From positions 1,302,001 through 1,366,000 of the forward strand of contig NW_025408670.1 of NCBI RefSeq assembly GCF_020360975.1: a stretch of 64,000 bases of DNA, in the 5' to 3' direction. Both the position numbers and the translations under genes were made by a program. This document shows positions 50,873 through 59,730 of this stretch, piece after piece. The stretch's first letter is position 1. The number at the start of each line of letters is the position of its first letter. A model generated the notes under the pieces. The model made no database searches, had not been told where the DNA came from, and saw only the letters and a list, made by a program, of their open reading frames with translations. Origin of the DNA: Hirsutella rhossiliensis (taxonomy: Eukaryota; Ascomycota; Sordariomycetes; Hypocreales; Ophiocordycipitaceae).

Positions 50873-50894
50873 AGAAGCGCGAGGGGTCATAACC
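50873..50894 (-). promoter_or_regulatory. Candidate primer-binding site of young copia (half-tRNA type)
   Basis: The sequence next to the 5' LTR reads GGTTATGACCCCTCGCGC on the element strand. Its complement ends GTCATAACC and closely resembles the middle of a fungal initiator tRNA-Met around its CAU anticodon. Copia-type elements are known to prime from a tRNA-Met cut in the anticodon loop. The match is from memory of tRNA sequences and includes mismatches. Confidence 0.55.
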
Positions 50895-51052
50895 TGTTGT
50901 CCGCACCTGCGGATTGGAAAGTATGAGTGAGAAATCTATTGATGCTTGTCTATCTAGCTACAGATGTGATGATGATCCGAGTCTATATAGACTCAGGCGA
51001 CGGAGTCGCCATATCCATGGAACCTTCCAGATCCCACTGGAGTCCTCCAACA
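50895..51052 (-). repeat. 5' LTR of young copia
   Basis: 158 bp, TG...CA ends. It contains a perfect palindrome GAGTCTATATAGACTC and a hairpin GGCGAC-GGA-GTCGCC next to it. Identical to the reassembled left LTR. Confidence 0.95.
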
Positions 51053-51255
51053 GAATGCAAGAGCACCACTGGCGAAGCATGCCGCAAGAGCGAGCGCGAA
51101 GTTAGCCTTCATGATGAAAGGCTTTTAGAGAGAGCCTGTATTTGCTTTTTAGAAAGATTCGAAGAGAGGCTTAAGCGGGAGTCGTGAGTGACCAAGTCCA
51201 ATGTGTGATGAAATCTCTGCTTGAGTAGATCAACAAGAACAGTAGCCTGCGGCTG

Positions 51256-51264
51256 CTTTATATA
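51256..51264 (-). promoter_or_regulatory. TATA box of the interrupted secreted-protein gene
   Basis: TATATAAAG on the minus strand, about 145 bp before the ATG at 51,112. The leader between them is pyrimidine-rich, as usual for fungal 5' UTRs. Confidence 0.55.
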
Positions 51265-51507
51265 ATCGTGATGTCCTTAGTAGCTTAGTCGAGGGCCAGC
51301 CTGTTCTTAGATTGCGAGCCTGCTAAGGTGAGAGACCATGCAATGCTGATCAAATAAGGGAACATACCAGATAGCATGCAAGACAGGGCTCCGAATAGAG
51401 CAAACCGGTTACAGTATTTGTCAGTGATCGGAATGGTCTGGTCTGTCTTGGTCTCGGTTTGGTCTAGACCGCAAAGACTTGGTCTGGTCTGATGATTTCT
51501 TGAGACC

Positions 51508-51537
51508 ATGGTCGGACCGGTCGGACCGGTCGGACCA
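51508..51537. repeat. Three tandem GGTCGGACC units
   Basis: Three copies of a 9-bp palindromic unit (GGTCGGACC) in tandem, next to a run of GGTCT repeats. It could be a protein-binding array or simple low-complexity DNA. Confidence 0.6.
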
Positions 51538-51733
51538 TTAGCTGCTATAAATAATCACTGGAAGTGGCCCGGCTGCAGAGAAGCAAGAAGAGGAGAGCAA
51601 TTCCGAACCCGATCAGACGGTTCATGACTCTCAGTGAAGCTTTGGTGGCTCAGGAAGCCATTCTATAAAGTAGAAGTCAAAGAATGCCCGTTGTGCTGAA
51701 TTCTGAGACCGAGGAAGAGGAGGTCTCAGAGGT

Positions 51734-51812
51734 CGGGATGGCTCCGGAAAGTCAGGAGCGCAACAATCCCTGCAATCTGACTGTCCGAACCTGACTGTCC
51801 GGAGCCATCCCG
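51734..51812. repeat. Inverted repeat, 23-bp arms, 33-bp loop
   Basis: Arms 51,734-51,756 and 51,790-51,812 pair at 22 of 23 positions (CGGGATGGCTCCGGAAAGTC ... against its complement). It lies in the spacer just past the end of the AAA+ pseudogene. It may be a transcription terminator-like hairpin or a small mobile palindrome. Confidence 0.7.
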
Positions 51813-51845
51813 GTAAATGACCCTTTTTACATGAGTGCCTGAGCT

Positions 51846-53990
51846 ATTATAAAATGCGATCCACCCGCATATCTGTAGCCCTTCGACTGCTTGAACCAGC
51901 TGAAGCCCATAGGTCACTATCCCAAGCTTTCTGTTTTCTTTTGTATCTCTGCCTCTTTCTTGCGACGCTTTTCCTCTGCCAAAAGTCTCGTGACAATCTT
52001 CTCCCTCTCCTCGTCCCTTGCCGTGGTTTTTGCGACGAGTAGCTTCTAATACTCCTCTTCTCGAGCTTCCTCGGCTCTGTGGTCCCGTACAAGCTGCTGC
52101 CAGACCTCATCCCTCACTCCGGCGTCGCGGCAGAGGATAATTTTCTTGCTTGTGGCAGCGGGCGTCTGAATCCCCTATGGCATCTCCATAACGTCTTGAC
52201 CAACCTCCTCCTCCGGTGTAAGGGATTGATTTCGTGATTGACAACAAGCCGTGATGCCACTTATGACGGCGGCGGCCTTTGCATGCCTAAAGAGAACTTG
52301 AGCGATTGGCCTCTTTGATGATCCACCGGTGCTTGCGTGGAACTGGATCTAGCGGCGCGCTCTGTTAGCAGCGCTCGCATCTCGGAGAGAACTAGTGACT
52401 CGTCCACAGCGAGAGCTCTAGTTCTATCCTTTGAAATGCACTTGAGAGCTATAGTAAATACTCCCTTCGCAACGAGCTGAACATCTCTGGCGCTTGCCCA
52501 ACTTGCCTGATCAGCAAGTTTGGAGAACAGTTCCTCGACACCATGAGCAAACTGCATTGTAGGAGCTTCGAATATTTCAAGACTTAGATCTACGCCTTTA
52601 AGCTTAAGAGGACCCGTTTAAGACTTTAACAACGAACTCAGAAGCGCAATGCATTCTGTAGGCTTCAATGCCCGAAATTCTATGACCGTGGGAAACCGCG
52701 ACGTCAATCCCTCGTTCATGGTCATGAGGTTGTTGATATCCTTCTCGTAGCCGGCGAGAATGATAATGAGCTTCTTGTAGTATCTCTCTTTGGTCACAGA
52801 ATCCACTAGCTCGTCCATTGCCTCTTTGCCGTAACCGCCATCTGCGAGCCGATATGCCTCGTCGATGAACAAGACCCTTCCGAGCGCCTTGTCAAGCAAA
52901 GCTCGTACCTTCTGTCTAGTTTAACCGACATAGGGTGCTATGAGGTCGGATGCGGAGCATTCCTTAACCGTGGCCTCTGCCAAAAAGCCCATGTCGTAGA
53001 AGACTTTGCCTATCTTTCTCGCCGTGGTTGTCTTGCCGGTTCTGGGAGGCCCACGAAATAGAAAGGTGAAAGGAATGTGCTCCTTAGGGTCTATATCGAG
53101 GGATTTAAAAGTTCTCACAGTCTCTTGATACCCTTCAAGTAGGGTTACCGTGTCGTCTGAGCCGACGGTCCCCTTAAAGAGCATTCGGACGTTTGTGTCA
53201 GAGCGCTCTGCCCGATCAAAATCCAGATCAAAGTCATTGGCCTCGAGTATACCATGTCTGCCATTCTCGCTCGACACTCTTGCCTGATGTCTGATCTTGG
53301 TGGCATCAAGAATGATGTCAATTTCACCAGCGTTACTAAACTGAGGACGGTTGCGGGCTCGATTCAGCATTTCCAGCGCAACATTCTTCGCTTGGTCCGT
53401 CGCCTGGAATCCCTGCAGCCTGAGTTTCAAATCTAATATTTGCCGAAGCTGGGGCTAATCAAAATCCTCGAAGTTGAACGCAGACGCCAAAGGAAATCGT
53501 CGGCTGAGTCCAGGATTGACGTTCTGGAACATCTCCTCCATTTGGGATTGATATCCAAGCAAGAGAACACAGCGATCGTCTCCAGGCACGCTCTGTACCT
53601 CGGCCACTATCGTGTCAACAACTGCTGTCTTATATGGATCTGACGTTGCTCCGCCGTACAGTCCGTAAGCCTCGTCAATGACGAGAACCTTGCCGAGCGC
53701 CGCTGCAAGTGTTGCCTTGGTCTGCTGTTCTGAAGCACCAAGCACACTGCCGATGAAGTCGGAAGGGTTCTCGAGAGCATGCGGAAGCACGCTTGGAAAT
53801 CTCCTCCGATTTGTCCGCGACCAAGATAAGAAGTTTCGGATGTTGGTACAGATTGTCGGGAATACGTTGTTTCTCATCAGACACGAAAATTCTCCAACAG
53901 AACTTATAGATAACGTCAGAGGCTATGGCCACACTTTCCCCAAAGCCTATACTGCCTGGAGTCACGATATACGTGGGTCAGCTTCTCATC
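51846..53990 (-). pseudogene. CbxX/CfqX-type AAA+ ATPase pseudogene (5'-truncated)
   Basis: On the minus strand the order is: end of a first AAA+ module (53,877-53,455; Walker B VLVIDEAYGLYGG, then PGLSRRFPL); a second module with Walker A GPPRTGKTT (53,430-52,921; Gly to Arg) and Walker B VLFIDEAYRLADGGYGKEA (52,899-52,618); a helical lid (52,557-52,261); and a Lys/Glu-rich coiled coil ending in GFSWFKQSKGYRYAGGSHF. The layout fits the multi-module fungal CbbX-like family. The first four pieces share one frame separated by stops, including VG(Q)T TAA and EEEY(Q) TAG. A frameshift occurs near 52,200. The N-terminal half is missing, cut at the 282-bp repeat. Non-functional. Confidence 0.85.
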
Positions 53991-54002
53991 AACGACTAAT
54001 AC

Positions 54003-54284
54003 TGTTAGAGGGAGCAGACTGACGGTCTAATCCGCACACGTATAAACTCCGGTAAAAGAGGCAGGTTAGATATAAGGACTTAAGTTAGGTATCGAGATAG
54101 TAGAGGAATATTACCCTAATTAGGATATACGGGAATTGGCCCTAATTTAGGGCCTCCACGGGTCCTAGATAGGTATCTATTCGTATAAATACCCCCTTAA
54201 TATCGTATAGATAGAGAGAAAACATATATCATTGTTTAGACTTAATTGTGCCTGCCCTTATCCTTCCGCCCGCGCTCTCAGCTT
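54003..54284 (+). repeat. 282-bp repeat, left copy (solo-LTR or MITE-like)
   Basis: Inverted partner of 55,513-55,794, same length. It starts TGTTAGAGGG and ends CGCTCTCAGCTT. CTAAT occurs on both sides (53,996-54,000 and 54,289-54,293), a possible target duplication. It truncates the AAA+ pseudogene on its left and a pogo fragment on its right. Confidence 0.75.
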
Positions 54285-54287
54285 AAC

Positions 54288-54435
54288 CTAATGACGTCCC
54301 AATCTTGAGTCGCAGCCTTGCTGTTTCAGAACGGCAACAACGCAGGCGCGGATTTGACTCTGGGACGGAGCGTAACCCAGAGATTCTTGGCGAAGAGTCC
54401 AGGCAACCAAGTTGGCCTCCTGGTTTCTAGATAAG
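54288..54435 (-). pseudogene. pogo/Fot1 transposase fragment (CENP-B type HTH)
   Basis: The minus strand reads NQEANLVAWTLRQESLGYAP then SQSQIRACVVAVLKQQG, the DNA-binding region that precedes the DDE domain in fungal pogo/Fot1 transposases. Then the Trp codon in GRH(W)VK is TAG, directly at the 282-bp repeat. Composition is ordinary. Only this piece of the gene is present. Confidence 0.65.
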
Positions 54436-54762
54436 AGTTTTGATCAAATAGCTCTTCTAGCTATTAGATAGATAGTTCAGTCTCTCGAAGTCCCCGAGCC
54501 AGTAATAGTTATGCCGGAGTCCTCAAAAGGTCCCCGTTCGAATAGGAGATCCTCCGGACCCCTCAGTGGTCTAGGAAGAAGAAAGAACAGTCTGCAGACT
54601 TCCCTTCTTACCTGGTTTCAAGCTGTATTACTCCTAGAGAGACCTAGAGACCTCAACTCGTTCGGACCTTCTTCTCGACAATACCTGCCTGGCATTGTGT
54701 GCAACAGCAAATTTATATGTTTTTACTCCGCAGACGTAAGGTCGGTTGACCAGTCGGCGGTG

Positions 54763-55170
54763 ATGTCGGCGTCTTTTACAGCGTCTCCTGTCGCTACCCC
54801 CTCACCAACTCCCTCATCGCCCGCCTCGACGCCATCAAGCAACTCTACCCCGTATACTTTCTCTGCTCAATATCCTAAAGCTCTAGACGAGTTTGTGCAG
54901 GATCGCGTCACATACGTGAAGCGCGAAACAGTCGCCAACAAAGGATGCCGTCTTGGTTCCTCGTACATCTGGAAGTACGGTCTCCAGTACATTCGATGTA
55001 GTGACCAGAAGGAAGTATAGTACTGCCATGAATGTGTAGCCGGAAAATACAAGCAGGAGTTGTTTGTCATCAACGGGACCTCTCGAGCCAGAAATCATCT
55101 TGAGCAGAAGCATCAGATTGATTGCCAGACTGGGGTGAGGAGAAAAGGTTCTGCACAGAAGTCGATCTCC
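54763..55170 (+). pseudogene. hAT transposase N-terminus with BED zinc finger
   Basis: From ATG 54,763 the frame has a Ser/Thr/Pro-rich start, then GSSYIWKYGLQYIR, then a stop (TAG 55,018-55,020) where hAT proteins have Trp, then YCHECVAGKY, NGTSRARNHL and KHQI. The paired Cys and paired His make a BED zinc finger, the DNA-binding end of fungal hAT transposases. The catalytic part is absent, so this is a fragment. One TGG to TAG change is the only clear lesion. The open frame extends upstream to 54,511, but that part looks unrelated. Confidence 0.7.
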
Positions 55171-55224
55171 GTCCATTTTTGCTTTTCCGCTCACATCCCA
55201 TTCTCTCACAGCCGCCGCGTATCC

Positions 55225-55512
55225 CTAGTCTGAATCGTCATCGCTATGAGAAGAAGCATCGTCTTCGGCGATCTCGGCCTTAGTGGCCGCTGGTCGTGAC
55301 GGGGCCACGGCATTGACCTGAGTGCGTCGGGTCGTGTTTACGGGTCGGATAGGCGCAGCCAATGGGCAGCGCTCGATTCTGCAGTTGTCTCTTCCACAAC
55401 GAAGGCAACGCCCTTCACGGTAACGGGCGTCCATCTCGGCCCGGTCGACCCACTTGGCGCGTTTGCCTAATAGCACTTGGTCTTCCGGTCGCTTAGATTG
55501 GTAACTCTTAGC
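55225..55512 (-). pseudogene. gypsy gag C-terminal fragment (zinc knuckle), not RIP'd
   Basis: The minus-strand frame runs from the edge of the 282-bp repeat (SQLAKSYQSKRPEDQ) to a stop at 55,225, ending in an acidic tail. It holds a knuckle CLRCGRDNCRIERC, C-x2-C-x4-C-x4-C, with Cys where the usual knuckle has His. The rest of gag appears beyond the repeat at 55,860-56,470 on the same strand, so one gag gene seems split by the repeat. Confidence 0.7.
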
Positions 55513-55794
55513 AAGCTGAGAGCGCGGGCGGAAGGATAAGGGCAGGCATAATTAAGTTAAAACGATAATATATATTTTCTATCTATCTATACGATATTAA
55601 GGGGGTATTTATACGAATAGATACTAATCTAGGACCTATAGTGGCCTTAAATTACTACTAATTCCCGTATATCCCGATTAAGGCAATATTCCTCTACTAT
55701 ATTAATACCTAACTTAAGTCCTTATATCTAACCTACCTCTTTTACTAGAGTTTATATATATATATATTAGACCGTTAGTTTACTCCCTTTAATA
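55513..55794 (-). repeat. 282-bp repeat, right copy (RIP'd)
   Basis: Reverse complement of 54,003-54,284 with mostly C to T and G to A changes, e.g. TGTTAGAGGG to TATTAAAGGG. RIP is heavy at its right end and fades to none at its left end. Confidence 0.75.
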
Positions 55795-55859
55795 GTAACT
55801 ATATATATTCTTATTACTATAGATATATATAGCGTTTACTTTTATAGATACTTATAGAG

Positions 55860-56470
55860 TTAGCTCTTATTTTATTATATCCTCTTATTTAATTTTATAT
55901 TTCTAGCTTAACTATTTTTAATTAGCCTAGCCTCTATAGTTCTAGTAGTTATTATAGTTATCTAAACCCTTTATATTACCTTAGGGCCTTTTCTACTAAC
56001 CTAATAGTTTTATCTAGCTACTTAGTAAATCGCACCTCCTCGCTAGCTTAATATAGCTACTAATAGTAAAGGGGTTAGAGCCTATAAGGGCTACTTTTAT
56101 TTTATTATTTAGTACCTCCTAGAGGTAGGAAATCTTACTATCGTCTAGCTAATACTTAGCGTTAGTATTAGCGATCTCCCTCTTAAAGCGGGGGTAGAAA
56201 GACGTAAATAGTTTATTCTCGCCTTACTTAATTAAATATAGGTTATATATAGCTCTCTACTTATAATCCCTCTCCCTATATAATAATTAGAGGCGGTTAA
56301 GTAGTTTAGTAATATTAAACGTTCTCTTCTCGGTTTATATCTTAATAAATATAGTTACGTTATCTTTAGCCTTGCCTTCTAGGCTTATAAAGATATATAT
56401 AAAGTAGCCCTCTATATCTCTAAGGGCTTCTTTATTAACTTATAGCTTTTATTACGGGACACCCTATAGC
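55860..56470 (-). pseudogene. gypsy gag core, RIP'd
   Basis: The minus strand reads EGKAKDNVT, then ENKLFTSFYPRFKREIANTN, then LDDSKISYL(Q)EVLNNKI and NPFTISSYIKLARR. This is the retrotransposon gag core (compare the young element's FLPRFEQALAEAGG ... LENAINARLQE). Gln/Trp codons are stops. Its C-terminal knuckle lies across the 282-bp repeat at 55,225-55,512. Confidence 0.75.
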
Positions 56471-57582
56471 CGATAATCTAGGTACCTATAACGATATCTA
56501 CTTCCCCTAGGGAAGTTACCCCTAACTCCCTAAGGCTCCCCGCGGAAGAAGGAACCTAGAAGCTACCGGGCAAACTCTAGGAAATCACCCGGAAATCCCG
56601 GAAACGATAACTAAGCGGATTGCATAGACATTTTATAGAGATTTCCCCTAGGGATATATTGCATAGGGAATATACTACGATTTCCCGAGTAATAATAGCT
56701 CCTTAGGGACTATACCGAGATTTCCCTAAGAAGTTACTATAAGAATATAGCGGGGAAATTATAGAAAAATACCTATAATTACCTAAGGAAAACACTAAGA
56801 AATACTATTAATACGCCGTACTACTATCGCACGATTATAAGGTTAAGATATTACTCGGTTAAAGCCCTAAGTAAGGTCTTACGCTCGCTATAGTATATAT
56901 AGAGGATAGAGAACCTATTAGATCTTAGGCGGGTAGAGAAGAATATAGATAGTTATTACTACTCTTACTTTAACTCGTAAGACCGGTAGCTAGTCTATAT
57001 TTAACGCGCGTAATAACGTATAGTAGCTAGTCTATATAATACGTTTAATTACGTATAGTAGCTAGTCTATTTAATTACCTATTAGACCTATACTAGATCT
57101 AGGTAAACGGTAAGGTTAACGTACTAGCCCTATACTAAGGGACTAGTGCTTAATAGCTTTTATTTAGTTTCTAGTTTCTAGCTTCGCTACTAGGCCTTAT
57201 CGCTACTAAATTTCGGTATATCTTATAATTTAGGGCGCTTAGTTAGTTAAGAGCTATAAGTAGTAACTATATAAGTATCCTTAATAGGGATAGCTAGGGT
57301 AATAGATAGCGTTAGCTCTAGGAGTTTAAACGAACGGGCTTACTAGTATTATTAGAGTTCTAGGGTAATAAAACGTTCTTTAAACTAGGTATTTCTTTAA
57401 GAATTCTTTTCTCTTAGACTTTATATCTTAGCGACTAGGGCGCTAAGGACGTTTAGCTATATATTATTATCGTTAGCTATCGCGACTACGCTAAACGCTA
57501 GTAGTAGTAACGGGAATTAAATATTTTCGTATCTCTAGTATCTTTAAAGTCTTTAGTATCTTTAGTATCTTTAGTAATCTTA
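56471..57582. other. RIP'd tract with short repeats
   Basis: No gene seen. 56,570-56,800 has recurring GATTTCCC/GGAAATC words. 56,986-57,085 has three units opening GTAGCTAGTCTAT at 35-37-bp spacing. Confidence 0.45.
56986..57085 (+). repeat. Three tandem ~36-bp units
   Basis: GTAGCTAGTCTAT recurs at 56,986, 57,023 and 57,058, with ACGTATA before the second and third copies. Confidence 0.65.
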
Positions 57583-58045
57583 ATAGTATATAAAAGGCCT
57601 TTAGTAAGTTAATATAACTAACTAGTCCCTTTACTATTTTTAAAGAAAGAAAGAAAGAAAATTTACTATATAAGAGTATAACGGTATTTTATAGCTTTAA
57701 GCTAATAGAAGGTTCTAGAAGCTAGGCGGCGTAGCTGCTATTAAAGCGGCTTGCCCGTTATACTTCTTAAGGAAAAAGGAAAAAGGAAGAGGAACTAAAG
57801 AAAAGGAGGAAGCGGTCTATATATATAACGGTATATAGGAGTAGATACTATAATAAGTAAGCTGCTTTAACTACGGCTACGCCGCCTAGCTTCTAAAACC
57901 TTTTATTAGCTTAAAGCTATAAAATACTATTATACTCTTATATAATAGATTCTCTTTCTTTCTTCCTTTCTTCTATATTTTAATAGTAAATACTATAGGG
58001 ACTAGTTAGTTATATTAACTTACTAAAGGCCTTTTATAGTATACT
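57583..58045. mobile_element. Long inverted repeat (MITE-like palindrome)
   Basis: Arms 57,583-57,752 and 57,859-58,045 are near-complementary. Shared blocks include AAAAGGCCTTTAGTAAGTTA, ACTAACTAGTCCCT and GAAGCTAGGCGGCGTAG. The loop is about 105 bp. There is no coding frame. This is the build of a MITE or a head-to-head duplication; RIP has left the arms close to identical. Confidence 0.75.
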
Positions 58046-58559
58046 ACTTTAATAGTATCTTACTTAATAACTATTAAAATACTTCGAATACCTATTAAGT
58101 TACTAAGGTAAGGGGCTTAACGGCTAAATATTAGCTTAAAGGGTAAATATTATATACTTATAATTTAGCTTTCCTTAGGGGGGAACCCTTAGAACCCCCC
58201 TTTTAGTTATAGCGGGCATCTAGCTTTTTAAACCGCTCCTTAACTAGCCTAATCTAACTATATACCCTACTATCTAATACCCCCCTTTCGCTTATACCTA
58301 CCTTATACTTAGTAAAAATGCTACCGCCCTATATAAAATTAACTAACTTTACTTATAACGGATCTACTTAATTAAGAAGTAATTTATAAGCGGTAACCTC
58401 TTAAGTAAATAAAAATAGCTAGAGATTTATTTTCGAAGGTTATTTAGTTACCCCGGTCTTTATAGTCCGTAGCACCCTAGTATCTTAAAATAGTAATTTT
58501 AACCCTTAATCTTCTCCTACCTTATATCCTTTCCTTACTTACTTATCTTCTTCTACCTC

Positions 58560-59730
58560 TTATAAATAGCTTTAAAACGGCGCCGTTTAATATATATAGA
58601 AGATTTAATAGTTAAGGCAATTTTTAATAGTATAGATAACTATCTTTTATAGTACTAGGCCGCTTAGAAATAGGGAATACCCTAGAAGACTATTTCTAGT
58701 AAAATACGAAGTTAGTCGGTATTAGCTAACTAGAGCTAGCCTTAATAATACTTATCTAAAGATAAGGAGGCTAAATTAATCGCTTAGATACTTCGTTAAG
58801 AGTTTATAGGTTATACTCTATCTTAGAGTTAGATTCGCGCTTATATTAAAGCTGTTTTAAAATAATAAGGCCGTAAGTTATATTTAAGAGTTTACTAGGT
58901 AGTTAAGTTTATTAAACGCTATCTAGAGCTTAAGAATAAGATTAAAAGATATTAAGACGCTAAAAGATTTAACTTATTTACCCTTAAAGTAGTATATTAG
59001 TACTTTAATATTAAGGAGAAAGAGTATAAGTAGATTAAGCTAGAGAATACTATAAATATTAATAAATAGGGAATTATATTAAGATTTAGTATATATTTAA
59101 CTTTCTTTATATAAATCTAGCTAATCGCGCTTCTTTTACTAGGTCTAGATAGTTTAGTAGTTAGAAGTTTAGACCTTAAATAAAAGGCTCTTCTTAAGGG
59201 GCCCTAGTCCTATAGCTAGACCTCTTTTATAGAGGCTATTACCGCTAATAAGCGCGCCTTAACTCCCGGTATTATATTTAAGGGTAAAGAGCTTTAGAAA
59301 TAGTAGTTTAAGTAAGAATTTTATAATTTTATAGACTAATACTATATAACTTTACTTAATAGGTAAACGGATAACTATATCGCTATTAAATAGCTTAAAG
59401 GGGTTTATTTACCTTAAATATAACCTTTTAATAAGTCTAAGGCTAGGCTTATTATTTTAGAATAAATATAAAAGTTATATAATAGTACGTTATTTCTATA
59501 TATTATAATAAAGTCCTATTAATTTAATAATAAAATAATTAAATAGCTATATACTTCTTAAATAATATCTATTATTATTAACTTTTATTTTACTATTCTT
59601 ATAGCCTTTAGCCGCTAAATAATAATATTTTTAATACTAAAAAGGCAGCTTATTAAAAGGAGCTTAATAGACTAGCTTCTTTAATAGATTCTACGCTAGT
59701 TAATAAAGTTAACTTTATATATATATATAT
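58560..59730 (+). pseudogene. pogo/Fot1 transposase relic, RIP-inactivated
   Basis: Plus-strand reading through stops: an N-terminal helix-turn-helix start near 58,600, a CENP-B-type HTH at about 58,770-58,960 (QSQIRAYIKAV..., then KFIKRY(P)ELKNKIKRY), and a DDE region. The DDE region starts near 59,044 (ENTINI(D)K, for the NMDEKG box) and ends at 59,583-59,720 with L(Q)PLNNNIFNTKKAAY then NRLASLIDSTLVNKVNFI, the typical Fot1 C-terminal block. Stops sit at Gln/Trp. It differs from the fragment at 54,288-54,435, which is on the other strand and not RIP'd. Confidence 0.8.

Larger units (their letters stand above)
40677..51052 (-). mobile_element. Young Ty1/copia retrotransposon
   Basis: The 158-bp LTRs are identical. 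The right one is 50,895-51,052. The left one is 40,677-40,707 plus 46,131-46,257, split by a gypsy element. GAATG flanks both sides (40,672-40,676 and 51,053-51,057). Without the gypsy the element is about 4.95 kb, normal for copia. Genes read on the minus strand, so the right LTR is the 5' LTR. There is no RIP: CA/TG are abundant and no stops arise at Gln/Trp, but several frameshifts break the ORF. Confidence 0.97.
40465..51112 (-). pseudogene. Small secreted-protein gene split by nested retrotransposons
   Basis: The frame is in two pieces: 51,112-51,053 (20 codons, start ATG in a CATCATGAAG context) and 40,671-40,465 (69 codons with TAA stop). Removing the copia element and one GAATG copy joins them in frame, giving 88 residues. 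Residues 1-19 form a classic signal peptide (Lys, then Ala/Leu/Phe, ending SGALA), so the product would be secreted. The rest is Cys-free. Dibasic Kex2-type sites end at residues 52 and 60, then come Tyr-Gly-Gly, twelve Asp (64-75) and a Pro-rich tail. No introns are needed. A TATA box and poly(A) signal lie at sensible distances. I know no family for it; a secreted peptide or effector-like protein is inference. As it stands the gene is knocked out. Confidence 0.75.
51113..51733. other. Leader/promoter region of the interrupted gene and repeat-rich spacer
   Basis: Contains the pyrimidine-rich leader and TATA box of the secreted-protein gene. Further out are repeats of GGTCT (51,430-51,500) and a GGTCGGACC unit (51,508-51,537). 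No coding frame. Confidence 0.6.

Noticed and set aside
54511..54762. Upstream extension of the hAT frame
   Set aside because: The added residues have no resemblance to hAT proteins; the ATG at 54,763 starts the Ser/Thr/Pro-rich head usual for the family.
54003..55794. The two 282-bp repeats as the LTR pair of one element
   Set aside because: They are inverted relative to each other, and the sequence between them is a mix of unrelated fragments.
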